Part shown: positions 14,833 through 23,282 of the stretch, in pieces
Position numbering within the stretch: position 1 is the stretch's first letter
Layout: each line of letters starts with the position of its first letter
From: Ruminococcus_C sp963590855
GTDB lineage: Bacteria > Bacillota > Clostridia > Oscillospirales > Ruminococcaceae
Direction of reading: 5' to 3'
Length of the DNA: 24,439 nt
Assembly: GCA_963590855.1 (NCBI GenBank)
Contig: CAVAQT010000034.1
Location: 1 to 24,439 of the forward strand
Program-made: the position numbers and the translations under genes
The notes under the pieces: generated by a model
Told to the model about the DNA's origin: nothing
What the model saw: only the letters and a program-made list of their open reading frames with translations
The model's database searches: none

Positions 14833-15174
14833 ATGGCTATTGATTATGAAGCATTGGGTAAGCGTATTTCAAATGCCCGCAAACAAATTGGTATCACACA
14901 GGAGGCTCTCGGTGAACAGCTTAACATGACCCGTAAACACATCAGTGTTATCGAGACCGCTATCAACCGTCCCAGTCTGGATACCCTGGTTGATATCGCA
15001 AATGCACTGAACGTATCTGCAGATGACCTTCTCGTAGACAGCCTGACGCACTCTGCGTCCACAGCTGATTCCGAGATTCATCGACTGCTTTTGGACTGCA
15101 ACGCAACTGAACAGGAGATTCTTACCCGCACCGTGAAGGAACTGAAAGCAATCTTGTACGGTTTAGGAATCTGA
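14833..15174 (+). CDS. Xre-family helix-turn-helix regulator
   Basis: A 113-residue protein. Residues 8-65 are a classic HTH_3 domain (GKRISNARKQIGITQEALGEQL, TRKHISVIETAINRPSLDTL). Residues 66-113 form a short helical tail, probably for dimerisation. The ATG at 14833 is fixed by AAGGAGG at 14821-14827; the longer open frame upstream runs through the operator sites and is not coding. It is the only plus-strand gene and diverges from the ATPase/recombinase operon, the usual layout for a repressor of an integrative element. It probably binds the TGCTAC/GTAGCA sites and controls both directions. No peptidase domain is present, so induction by self-cleavage is not expected. Confidence 0.88.
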   Translation: MAIDYEALGKRISNARKQIGITQEALGEQLNMTRKHISVIETAINRPSLDTLVDIANALNVSADDLLVDSLTHSASTADSEIHRLLLDCNATEQEILTRTVKELKAILYGLGI

Positions 15175-15215
15175 TTTTGTAACTCGTTGACCATATAACA
15201 AAAAGCCCGCATAAG

Positions 15216-15256
15216 CCACAGCTGCACTTCGGCTCACTCCGGGGTGCTGTCTGTGG
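15216..15256. repeat. Inverted repeat between convergent genes
   Basis: CCACAG (15216-15221) pairs with CTGTGG (15251-15256), continued by an inner TGCAC/GGTGC pairing (one G-T pair). The minus strand runs into a GGGCTTTTTG stretch a few bases on. It could be a second terminator for the minus-strand genes or one for the Xre gene, but the U-run on the plus strand is missing. Confidence 0.45.
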
Positions 15257-15271
15257 TTCATGTGGACAGGG

Positions 15272-15328
15272 GCAAAAAAGAAGCCCGCCAGCGTACCATG
15301 TAGGATTCTACACAATGCGCCAGCGGGC
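15272..15328 (-). terminator. Terminator of the MerR-like operon
   Basis: GCCCGC (15283-15288) pairs with GCGGGC (15323-15328), with inner TGTAG/CTACA pairing. On the minus strand it is followed by TTCTTTTTTGC (15282-15272), 12 bases after the stop of the 107-residue protein. Confidence 0.75.
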
Positions 15329-15340
15329 ATCTCTTTGCTC

Positions 15341-15664
15341 TTACTTCTTGGGCTTAAACTTTGCGCTGTAAGCATTTGCTTCCGCATCATGGATAAGCCA
15401 TCCGAATTTTCTCAAAAAGTCCAGTCGATCTTCATCCGTCACCCAATTTTTAAGTGTGTGAAGAACTCCTTCATACCGCTCGTTCTCTTTTCCGTTGAAG
15501 AACTTGCCTCCGGGTCCCTGCTTGAATCTGGTAGGAATCCCATCTTTAATCGTTGTCCAGACAGTTGATCCTCCATCTGTCTGAAACATATTTCCGACTA
15601 TGCCATCCAACTCTCCGGCATCCATTCTTTTCAGCAGTTCTCTTTCCTCATTCGTCATCTTCAT
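15341..15664 (-). CDS. Small protein of unknown function, partner of the MerR-like regulator
   Basis: A 107-residue protein starting MKMTNEERELLKRMDAGEL. It has charged helical ends and a central Gly-rich stretch (DGIPTRFKQGPGGKFFNG). No family is recognised. The start overlaps the end of the MerR-like gene by 17 bases, with GGGGG just upstream, so the two are one coupled operon that ends at a strong terminator. The LDFLRKFGWLIHDAEANAY segment near the C-terminus is the most sequence-specific part. It could be an effector or partner of the regulator (inference). Confidence 0.6.
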   Translation of the reverse strand: MKMTNEERELLKRMDAGELDGIVGNMFQTDGGSTVWTTIKDGIPTRFKQGPGGKFFNGKENERYEGVLHTLKNWVTDEDRLDFLRKFGWLIHDAEANAYSAKFKPKK

Positions 15665-16346
15665 CACCCCCGCAATCCTCTACCTTTATATCTTCCGAAT
15701 CATACGCTCCCATTGGGTATTCCCGAATCCAGCCCTCGATTTTTAATGTGTGGCCACATTCCGGACATTCATAGCAATCTTCAGAATTAAAGCTGTACAC
15801 AAGGTCCGGTCCCATACCATTTTCTTTTTCGTAAGAGCTTTCATCATACATAAAGTCCTCAAGATCAACATTTTCTTCATGACCGCAATGAGGGCATTTG
15901 ACTGCTCTTTCCAGGGAAACCGGCCGATATCCATACATATCCTCAATATCGATAAATTCTTCGCCGGCCGCTTCTTTCTCGCTGATGATGTCCCAATAAT
16001 GCTGCGTCTGGAAGGTTTCAAATTCCGCACTGTCATCCAGAAGGTTATCCAGCATCTTCAACGCATTCCGCTTTCGCTCTAGTTCATCATTGATATACTG
16101 CTTCCGTTCACGGATTGCCTGTTCAAGATCAATTTCCCCTGCTTGGAGTTTCCTTATATCTCCACAAGTCAATCCAGATTTCGTAAGGACAACAATTCTC
16201 TGCAAATTTTTGAAGTCTGTCTCCGTATAGTCCGTTGCCTTGTTTCCCACAGGCGGATGTTCTGGTTTGAAGATACCTTCACGCTTAAAGAGTTTTATGC
16301 GCTCTGCATCAATGCCCAATTTTTCTTGTATTTCTTTTGGTCTCAT
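15648..16346 (-). CDS. MerR-like regulator with C-terminal zinc ribbon
   Basis: A 232-residue protein. Residues 1-70 form a MerR-type winged helix (RPKEIQEKLGIDAERIKLFKREGIF..., then TDFKNLQRIVVLTKSGLT), and residues ~75-105 a long dimerisation helix (RERKQYINDELERKRNALKML). The effector part carries CPHC at 151-154 and CPEC at 194-197, a Cys4 zinc ribbon, within a very acidic region. The start at 16346 follows GGAGGT; codons upstream of it overlap the promoter. The promoter has a 20-bp spacer with a central palindrome, as MerR proteins typically use, so autoregulation is likely. The zinc ribbon could sense metal or redox state or simply be structural. Confidence 0.8.
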   Translation of the reverse strand: MRPKEIQEKLGIDAERIKLFKREGIFKPEHPPVGNKATDYTETDFKNLQRIVVLTKSGLTCGDIRKLQAGEIDLEQAIRERKQYINDELERKRNALKMLDNLLDDSAEFETFQTQHYWDIISEKEAAGEEFIDIEDMYGYRPVSLERAVKCPHCGHEENVDLEDFMYDESSYEKENGMGPDLVYSFNSEDCYECPECGHTLKIEGWIREYPMGAYDSEDIKVEDCGGDEDDE

Positions 16347-16372
16347 AACATTCGACCTCCTTTCTGAAACTG

Positions 16373-16404
16373 AGTATAGCACATAGGGACTTTGTCCCCG
16401 TCAA
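16373..16404 (-). promoter_or_regulatory. MerR-type promoter and operator
   Basis: TTGACG (16404-16399) and TATACT (16378-16373) are separated by 20 bases, longer than the normal 17. Inside the spacer is GGGACTTTGTCCC (16386-16398), a 5-bp inverted repeat around three bases. Long spacers with central palindromes are the hallmark of MerR-controlled promoters. Confidence 0.75.
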
Positions 16405-16456
16405 GCCCTAAATATCATTTTTTCTAATTTTAAGGATACTCGATTCCAGTATTATT

Positions 16457-16870
16457 TCAAGGCTTTTCTACATGATTTGCATATTTCAGGCTTCGATACG
16501 CATCTCCAAGGAATCCTACAAATTCCGGGCTCATGGTTTCCACGATGCTCTCCCCCACTACATTCTGCAAGACGGCAATGCTGGCTCCGGACAGATCATC
16601 TTTCCGCTCTTCCAGTTCTCGTATCGAATCCGCCACGGCCTCGTCGATGAACGCAGCGAACTTTGCCCCGTCAACATGGCTTTGCACTGGCATCGGTGCG
16701 CCGCCTTCACCGAACAGCTGGATTATCTTGGGGTCGATAATCTCTTCCACTTTTTTCAATGCTTCATTCTCCGGCAGCCGCCTCAGATACCCTTTCATGG
16801 CACTTGCCACAACAATCTCCATCGGAGTCGTTCCATAATCCTCAACGGACAGCCATGCTAACTTCTTCAT
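16457..16870 (-). CDS. Unknown 137-residue protein
   Basis: A protein starting MKKLAWLSVEDYGTTPMEIV. It is mostly helical and acidic, with a central Gly-rich segment (LFGEGGAPMPVQSHVDG) and a C-terminal EFVGFLGDAYRSLKYANH. I see no catalytic motif and know no family. I chose the ATG at 16870 because GGAGAG lies 7 bases upstream; the longer frame runs back through the terminator of the recombinase operon. It is a single gene between the recombinase triplet and the MerR-like operon, in the same direction as both. Confidence 0.6.
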   Translation of the reverse strand: MKKLAWLSVEDYGTTPMEIVVASAMKGYLRRLPENEALKKVEEIIDPKIIQLFGEGGAPMPVQSHVDGAKFAAFIDEAVADSIRELEERKDDLSGASIAVLQNVVGESIVETMSPEFVGFLGDAYRSLKYANHVEKP

Positions 16871-16961
16871 ATCAATCTCTCCTGCTATGTGTATTTCTGT
16901 ATCTCCACCATATAACAGAACTCTGCACATAGCAATATGTACGATAAAAAATCCGTACAAA

Positions 16962-17010
16962 GCAAAAAAGGGCCCTGCCGGTGTGCGTTTTTCACACATC
17001 CGACAGGGCA
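16962..17010 (-). terminator. Terminator of the recombinase triplet operon
   Basis: GCCCTG pairs with CAGGGC across an inner TGTG/CACA stem. The minus strand continues as CCTTTTTTGC. It begins about 10 bases after the last recombinase stop. Coordinates are accurate to a few bases. Confidence 0.8.
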
Positions 17011-17019
17011 TCCTCCCCT

Positions 17020-19317
17020 TTACACGGCCTGCTCTCGTTTTGCTTTGCTTCTCAGGTATCTGCGGTACTGGACCGTATTGTCATACACCCGGTATGGGGC
17101 ATCGATCAGCGTCACCAGCCCGTCAAGGCTGCATTTCTTAAAGCCAAGGAAGCTGGTCAGTGTCCGCTGGTTTCCACTGGCGGGCAGCGTCACTCCGAAA
17201 TTTGTTTCATAAAGCAACATGTCACCTTTCACCGTTCCCTTTTTCATAAAGGCGCAGTAAATGCCCTTTTCAAAATGGAGCAGGTCCGGTGCTTCCGCAA
17301 TCCTCTCCGGCGTTATCTTCAAACGTCCTCGGTTCAGACTGGCGACCGCACCGTCAATCGGCTTTCCATCCGCATCCCGAAACAGGCTGCCCTGCACATC
17401 CAGCCCGTTCACCTTCAGCGGCATCCCGGCAGCATTCTGTTCCGGCAGTTCTTTGAGGCAGGCAAGGAAAAGTTCAAAGTTCTTCTTCATGACCGTCAAG
17501 GCTCCCTGCTCCTGACTCAGTGTTTCTTTTTCTTTTCGGAAACTCTCAATGCGCTGTTGGATGTCTTTTGCCAGACTTGCATAGGCTTCGATTTCAGAGC
17601 CCTCCTCATATTCGACATGGTAAAAGCTCGTGCCGATATCGTTTGCCGTCAGTCCATTTCGGATATCGCTGTCAATGTCATCCAGCGTGATGCTTCCCTC
17701 TGCCAGCGATTCATTCAGTTCCAGATTCTGCTCCAGCACCGCATCCCGCATGGCTGTGACCTGCCGGCCAATCGTCTCCTGCAGTTTCTCTTCCAGTTCT
17801 TTGATCTGGGCATCCAGCGTTTCCAGTCTTTCCACGGACACGCTGTTTCCTTTCATCCGCTGGCGCATCTGCTCACAGGCTTTCCGGAAAAGAATACAGA
17901 TTTCGGAAGCATCCTGGTTCTTTTCATAATCCCGTTTCAGGCGGTACAGCATTTCCATGAAACTCTGCTCCAGAGCACATTCATGGATGCTCTCCGAAGG
18001 GCATCTTTCATTGGCTGCCTTTCTCTCGGCATCCGACAGCCGCCCATGCTTTTCCCTGCAGTACCGCTTCTGGTCCGGTGTTCCATTCTGTCGGGGCTTT
18101 TCCCCTTCCCGCATTCCCATCTTCCGCTTGCACCGCCACACGGGGTAGGCGTATGCATACTTTTCAAGGTAGATATCCGTATCGCCGCCAGTCGCCGCAA
18201 GGCTTCTCTCATCTGTGTAGCCATTTGCCACACCTGTGTAAGTCACACGGAAGAAGCCCTCGCCGCATTCCTTTCCAGCCCTTTCCCCATGCTCAAGGAC
18301 CGCACCGCAGACCAGATTCCCGAAAGGAGAGCCGGTATAACCTCTCTTTTTCTTTTGGGCTGGTGCCGAATCTCCGACTTTTCGCGGCTTTTCATAAAGC
18401 ATCGTCTGGGCCTTATCCCATGTGCCGCGGTCAATGATGCCGACATGGTGGTTCTCCACATAGTAGCGTGGAGCCTCGCCTTTGTTGATCGTGGAGCGGT
18501 GGGTCAGGAAATCCTTTGTGATGGTCTTCTGCATTTCAATATCGCCCACATATTTTTCATTCCGAAGAACCGTGAGCACGGAACTTGCCGTCCAGTTCCG
18601 TTTGTTCACCGTCTTTCTGCCAAGTTCATTCAATTCCTTTGCGATACGGTTTGCCGTCTGACCGCAGACATACCGCTCAAAAATATAGCGGACTGTTTTT
18701 GCCTGCTCCGGATTGATCACCCACTCGCCGTTGGCACCCTTGTCGTATCCCAGCATCCGATTCAGATCCACCTTGGGCTTGCCTGCCTGGAAATTCTTCT
18801 GAATCGACCAGCGGATGTTGTCCGAAATGGACCGGCTCTCATCCTGGGCCAGTGCGGAAAGAATGGTAAGGATCAATTCACCGGTCGCATCCAGCGTATC
18901 AATGTTTTCCTTTTCAAAGTAAACACCAATGGGTGGATTCTGCTGCCGAAGCTGGCGGACACAATTCAATGTGTCCACCGTGTTTCGGGCAAATCGTGAG
19001 ATCGACTTGGTCACGATATAATCCAGCTTCCCGTCCAGAGCATCCGCCATCATGCGGTTGAAGTCCTCTCGGTGTTCCCTGCTGGTACCCGATTTTGCCT
19101 CATCCGCATAGATGCCTGCGAATCTCCATCCTGGCTTGTTCGTGATCAGGTTTGTGTAGAACGCTTTCTGCGTGGTGTAGGAAGTCTGCTGGCTTTCATC
19201 CCCAGTGGACACTCGGCAGTATGCCGCCACACGGATGTTCATCTGCTTCTTCAGCTGGCCGCCATTTTGTACCGACCGCCTTGTAGCCGGTATCACTTCT
19301 ACTTTTTGCTGTACCAT
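17020..19317 (-). CDS. Large serine recombinase, third gene of the triplet
   Basis: A 765-residue protein. The catalytic resolvase domain (~28-175) has nucleophile Ser37 in YCRVST, the SISRFARN motif and ALAQDESRSIS. The recombinase domain (~195-300) ends NEKYVGDIEMQKTITKDFLTH. The following cysteine-rich part (~345-440) is longer and less regular than a standard zinc ribbon, with scattered Cys (NLVCGAVL, KECGEG, WRCKRK, RYCREK, ERCPSE). A long coiled coil (~470-640) and a ~120-residue C-terminal region follow. The start has GGAGGAG seven bases upstream, and the preceding recombinase ends 19 bases before. All catalytic motifs are intact. Serine recombinase triplets are known in integrative elements of streptococci and clostridia, where they are thought to act together. 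Confidence 0.9.
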   Translation of the reverse strand: MVQQKVEVIPATRRSVQNGGQLKKQMNIRVAAYCRVSTGDESQQTSYTTQKAFYTNLITNKPGWRFAGIYADEAKSGTSREHREDFNRMMADALDGKLDYIVTKSISRFARNTVDTLNCVRQLRQQNPPIGVYFEKENIDTLDATGELILTILSALAQDESRSISDNIRWSIQKNFQAGKPKVDLNRMLGYDKGANGEWVINPEQAKTVRYIFERYVCGQTANRIAKELNELGRKTVNKRNWTASSVLTVLRNEKYVGDIEMQKTITKDFLTHRSTINKGEAPRYYVENHHVGIIDRGTWDKAQTMLYEKPRKVGDSAPAQKKKRGYTGSPFGNLVCGAVLEHGERAGKECGEGFFRVTYTGVANGYTDERSLAATGGDTDIYLEKYAYAYPVWRCKRKMGMREGEKPRQNGTPDQKRYCREKHGRLSDAERKAANERCPSESIHECALEQSFMEMLYRLKRDYEKNQDASEICILFRKACEQMRQRMKGNSVSVERLETLDAQIKELEEKLQETIGRQVTAMRDAVLEQNLELNESLAEGSITLDDIDSDIRNGLTANDIGTSFYHVEYEEGSEIEAYASLAKDIQQRIESFRKEKETLSQEQGALTVMKKNFELFLACLKELPEQNAAGMPLKVNGLDVQGSLFRDADGKPIDGAVASLNRGRLKITPERIAEAPDLLHFEKGIYCAFMKKGTVKGDMLLYETNFGVTLPASGNQRTLTSFLGFKKCSLDGLVTLIDAPYRVYDNTVQYRRYLRSKAKREQAV

Positions 19318-19336
19318 GTGCTCTCCTCCGTTTTCC

Positions 19337-21328
19337 TCATATCTTTTTTCTGTTTCGACGCTTTTTGTACTCTATCCAAGCCGGTTCTCCAAGAACCTCG
19401 GCTTCATTTTCCGCAAACTTTGGTTTTCCGTTTTCGCCATACACCCGGTAAGCCTTGAAATCCTTTATGGTCCTTCTGGCTCCGAAAGCGGTAAATTCCA
19501 TTCCGTAAATGGTCCGATAATGGATCACATCTCCATCCACCCTTCCGGATTCAATATTTACGGCATACATTTCCCGGCTGAAGGTCAGCATATCCGGTGT
19601 ACTCAAGAACACACCGGATTCCGTCCACTGCGGTTCTTTATCATCCAGACCATGCACCACCAGTTTCTGCCCATAGCGGTTTTGCTCCGGCAGAGCCAGC
19701 AGTTCCTCCAGAAAATATTCGTACCTCTTTTTCAGGATGATGCCGCCTTCGCTGCCCTGTTCCAAGGTATGAAGTTCATTTTCCAGTTCTTCTTTCCGCT
19801 TCAGAATATCCTTCAGCAGTTCATCGTACATTGCCTCGGCACTTCCGGCCGCAGGTGTGTAAACGCCATCCACACGCTGTTGATCCATCCCCTCCATGAT
19901 ATCGTCCATCTGGATGCTCCCATCCCGAATGGATTCCTGTAGATTGTCCTGCAGGAGAACCCGTTCCTGCTCTGCCATTTTCTTCTGCGCTTCCATCTGC
20001 TTTTTCAAAAGGCGTTTGCTTTCCTGTTCCAGCTTTTGAAGCAGCTTCCTGAGTTCCGAAATCCGTCCCGAATGGTCTTCCGGCTCCTTCTGGCATTCAC
20101 GGTATTTGACCGCAAGCTCTGACTGCTCTTTGTTTTCCTCATAATCCCGTTTCAAGCGGTAAAGCATCTCCATAAAGCCCTGTTCAATAGCGATCTCATA
20201 AAGTTCCTCTGTACAGGCTTTATCCGAACAGCGCATCTTCCCAACACCATAAAGCGGAAGACCCTGCCGTTCCTTCGTATCTTCAATGGACTCCGCATCC
20301 ACCCAATATGCAGCAATCTTTCTCCGCTTATGGATCAGCGGCTTTCCACACGCTGGACACGAAAGGTTTACATAGCAGATATTGAGGGGATCACGGCTTG
20401 GCAGCGGTGGTCTCCGTTTCGTTTCACTTTGCACGATCAGCCAGGTCGCCCGGTCGATGATCGGCGCGTGATGGTCCCGGATGTAATACTTTGGAAGCTG
20501 TCCCCTGTTCGGGACCGCCTTATGGGAAAGGAAATTGCTGGTCACATATTTCTGCATTTCCAGATCACCCACATACTTCTCATTCAGGATCACATTAGAG
20601 AAGCTGCTGGGGTTCCATGCCGTACCAGATACCGTTTTCCAGCCGCGCTCGTTCATCTCGTTGATAATGGTTGCACGGCCGGCTCCGCAAGCATATCTCC
20701 GAAAAAGGTAACGCACCGGTTCCGCCTGCTCTTCATTGATAATCCATTCCCCATTCTCCCCTTTGTCATATCCGATCATCCGGTTTAGATTAACCATCGG
20801 CTTCCCTTCCTGGAACCGCTTCTGATAAGACCAGTGGATGTTATCCGAAATGGAATGGCTCTCTTCCTGGGCAAGTGCGGAGTAAATGGTCAGGATCACC
20901 TCGCTGGTGGAATCCAGCGTATTGATGTTTTCTTTTTCAAAAAAGACGCCCACAGGAGGTGTCAATTGTTTCAGTTGCCTCACGCTGTCGAGGGTGTCCA
21001 CAGTGTTCCGTGCAAATCTCGATATGGATTTCGTCACGATAAAATCAATTTTTCCCTGCCTTGCATCCTCCATCATCTGGTTGAACTCATCCCTGCGCAG
21101 GCGGCTGGTTCCGGTGATTCCCTCATCCGCATAAATGCCTGCGAATGTCCAACCTGGATGCCGCTGTATCATATCCGTGTAAAATGCCTTCTGGGTCCGG
21201 TACGAAGTTTTCTGTTCATCCGAATCCGTGGATACTCTGCAGTAAGCCGCCACTCTCAGTTCTTTTGGCTTTTCCTGGACAGCCTTCTTTGCCGCCGCTT
21301 CCTTTATCATTCTTAAAACTTCTGACAT
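19337..21328 (-). CDS. Large serine recombinase, second gene of the triplet
   Basis: A 663-residue protein. The catalytic domain has nucleophile Ser33 in YCRVST, DEGITGTSR, SISRFARN and ALAQEESHSIS. The recombinase domain (~185-300) ends NEKYVGDLEMQKYVTSNFLSH. The zinc ribbon is standard (CPAC at 324-327, then Cys367 and Cys372), followed by a coiled coil (~395-490) and a C-terminal domain. It is very similar to the third recombinase through the first 300 residues, so the two are paralogues. The AAAGGG in the last codons of the preceding gene is its ribosome binding site, and only six bases separate the two. It appears complete and active. Confidence 0.9.
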   Translation of the reverse strand: MSEVLRMIKEAAAKKAVQEKPKELRVAAYCRVSTDSDEQKTSYRTQKAFYTDMIQRHPGWTFAGIYADEGITGTSRLRRDEFNQMMEDARQGKIDFIVTKSISRFARNTVDTLDSVRQLKQLTPPVGVFFEKENINTLDSTSEVILTIYSALAQEESHSISDNIHWSYQKRFQEGKPMVNLNRMIGYDKGENGEWIINEEQAEPVRYLFRRYACGAGRATIINEMNERGWKTVSGTAWNPSSFSNVILNEKYVGDLEMQKYVTSNFLSHKAVPNRGQLPKYYIRDHHAPIIDRATWLIVQSETKRRPPLPSRDPLNICYVNLSCPACGKPLIHKRRKIAAYWVDAESIEDTKERQGLPLYGVGKMRCSDKACTEELYEIAIEQGFMEMLYRLKRDYEENKEQSELAVKYRECQKEPEDHSGRISELRKLLQKLEQESKRLLKKQMEAQKKMAEQERVLLQDNLQESIRDGSIQMDDIMEGMDQQRVDGVYTPAAGSAEAMYDELLKDILKRKEELENELHTLEQGSEGGIILKKRYEYFLEELLALPEQNRYGQKLVVHGLDDKEPQWTESGVFLSTPDMLTFSREMYAVNIESGRVDGDVIHYRTIYGMEFTAFGARRTIKDFKAYRVYGENGKPKFAENEAEVLGEPAWIEYKKRRNRKKI

Positions 21329-21334
21329 TTTCCG

Positions 21335-23006
21335 TCACCCTTTCTTTACATACTTTTTCCGGTAGCAGCTGTCTCGCATGGCCTGTCCGTCAAAATAGGA
21401 TGCCGTGTACCGGTAATCTTCCACATTGCTGTACATGACCACCTCCGTCCTGGTATCGTCATACCAGTGAACGGTATAATTCAAAGGCGAGTGGACGGTA
21501 ATGGAAAGAACAAACGCTCGGCAGTAATCCGTGGTCATCCCATTCAAAAACTGCACCACGCCGTCTCTTCCTTTCGGAAGTTCCTTCATCCATTCGATTG
21601 CCTTCTCCCTTCCCTCATGGTCTTTCTCCAAGTCCTCCCAGTAGCCTTCCAGATATTCCAGCCGTTCTTCCAGGACGGCTCCCATGTAGCGTTCTCTCTG
21701 AACCATCTGGGAAATCATCCTTCCAGTCCAACCCTCCTCCAAGTCACTGTTCAGCTGTCCTTTCTTTGAATTCTTTTTCCTTGCCTTTACCGCCACGGTC
21801 TCAGGAGCAGGAATTCGGTCATGGTTCAAGCCCCTGGCAACGTCCGTATAGGAAGTTCCATCTGCCACCTCCTGAAAAATCCGGCGCACGACTTTGGCTT
21901 CTTCCTCCACGATCTCAATGTCCTTGCACTGATAGCCGCTTTCCGTCGTGACCATCTTTCCATTGTAGCGGTATCCGTACATCACCAGATTCTTTACCTC
22001 GCCTTTCGGATAGCGCATCTTATTGCTAAGATTGATGTTGTTGGATATGCTCCTGCTTTCCTCCTGGGCAATGGCTGCCAGTGTGGTCAGGATAAAATCG
22101 CTGGTCGGGTCAGCCGTGTCCAGATTCTCTTTTTCAAAAATGATCGTGACATTGTTGTCATGCAGGATATCAAGGGAAGTCATAAAATCTGCCGTATTTC
22201 TGGAGAATCGGGAAATCGACTTGCACACAATGCGGTCGATCTTGCCTTCCCCACAGTGGCGCAGAAGTCTCTTAAATCCGACTCGCTTTTCCTTGACCGT
22301 TCCCGAAATGCCATAATCCGAATAAACGCCGACCGGATTCCAGTCCGGATTGTTCAATCAGCTGCTGGAAATACCGTTCCTGCGTTTCGTAGGAATTTTC
22401 CTGGTCGCTGGAATCGGTTGAAACACGAATGTAGGCGGCCACATTCAGGCGTCCTTCCTTTTTCTTTGTCCTGCGGAAAGATGCCGTGGAAATGAAACCG
22501 TTCTCTTCCTTCGGTGCTTCTGCCTGCGGCTGGAAAACCGCCTCGAACTCGCTCCGCATCCCGCCTACCCGCTCCATGACCGGAGTTGTCTGCTGCATTT
22601 TCTCCTTTGCCGCCAAAGCCCTCTCGATCAGGGCTGCAATTCCGGCATCGCCAGTTTCCTTCGGCTCGGATGACGGCAACTTTGCCTTTTTTGCTTTTTG
22701 TTGGGTAGACATCCCTTGGCGCACAACGCTTTCCTGCAAAAAAGAAGATGCAGCCGCCTTCTTCTCAGAGAGGTCAGCTGCACCACTTTGTTCCTTCACC
22801 GCTTCATGGGATTTCTTTTCCTGCACAGGCATCTGGGTCACAGATGTAGTTTCCGGCAGAACAGATTCGCTCTGTCCGGTCGCCGCCTTCAACAGCTTTG
22901 AGAGTTCGGCTGCCGAAGCATTCGGGCGGCTCTTCTGTTTCTGCTGTACGGTGCTTTTCACCGTTGCGCTCTGCAGTCTCTGCAGAAAATCATTTGCTGT
23001 ACTCAT
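21335..23006 (-). pseudogene. Large serine recombinase, first gene of the triplet, frameshifted, with long N-terminal extension
   Basis: Two overlapping frames together encode one recombinase. Frame 1 starts at the ATG at 23006 (AAAGGAGAG seven bases upstream) and runs through a ~190-residue low-complexity extension (Ala/Lys/Glu/Gln/Ser-rich) into the catalytic start AAYIRVSTDS with Ser196. Near 22355 the matching sequence moves to frame 2: QERYFQQL continues as NNPDWNPVGVYSDYGISGT, then SISRFSRN, AIAQEESRSIS and the recombinase domain, ending at 21335. Removing one T in the ATTGAAC run at about 22358 would restore the frame. The C-terminus is short (~130 residues after the recombinase domain), with no zinc ribbon or coiled coil. 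It may be inactivated, a sequencing error, or (less likely) a programmed shift. Confidence 0.8.
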
Positions 23007-23063
23007 CTTGTTCTCTCCTTTCCGCCCATCTGCTTTTCTCTTCGGGCAGTCACATATTCCCTC

Positions 23064-23084
23064 TATCAAGTGATATTATCAAGT
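23064..23084 (-). promoter_or_regulatory. Direct repeat ACTTGATA upstream of the triplet operon
   Basis: TATCAAGT occurs at 23064-23071 and 23077-23084 (ACTTGATA on the coding strand), 13 bp apart and 58 bases or more before the recombinase start. No good -35/-10 pair is visible, but the position suits a regulator site. The intervening sequence includes TCACTT, the half-site of the distant palindrome array. Confidence 0.4.
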
Positions 23085-23154
23085 AATTTCGGCGCAGAAA
23101 GACGGAGAATAATCTGCTCGATTATTGTTCTATCTGCACCAAACATTTTATGAA

Positions 23155-23194
23155 AATAAAAAACCGCCTACAATGTTCATTACACTGTAAGCGG
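23155..23194 (-). terminator. Terminator of the Abi-family gene
   Basis: ACCGC (23162-23166) pairs with GCGGT (23190-23194), continued by TACA/TGTA with single mismatches. The minus strand continues as TTTTTTATTTT. It lies about 90 bases after the Abi stop codon; nothing else is seen in 23195-23282. Confidence 0.7.
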
Positions 23195-23282
23195 TATGAA
23201 AGTCCAATCGGTTTGAGCTTCTTCGAGAGGCTTGATTGGTTCTATCACATATATTATATGCAGCCGTGCTCAGATTATTTCA

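Noticed and set aside
16981..18999. Long plus-strand open frame of 672 codons opposite the third recombinase
   Set aside because: It has no ribosome binding site or family signature, and it lies antisense to an intact recombinase with clear catalytic motifs; codon structure of the true gene explains it.
22340..22365. Programmed +1 frameshift in the first recombinase
   Set aside because: No rare-codon or stop-codon slip motif is visible at the overlap; mutation or sequence error is simpler, so this is only kept as a point to check.
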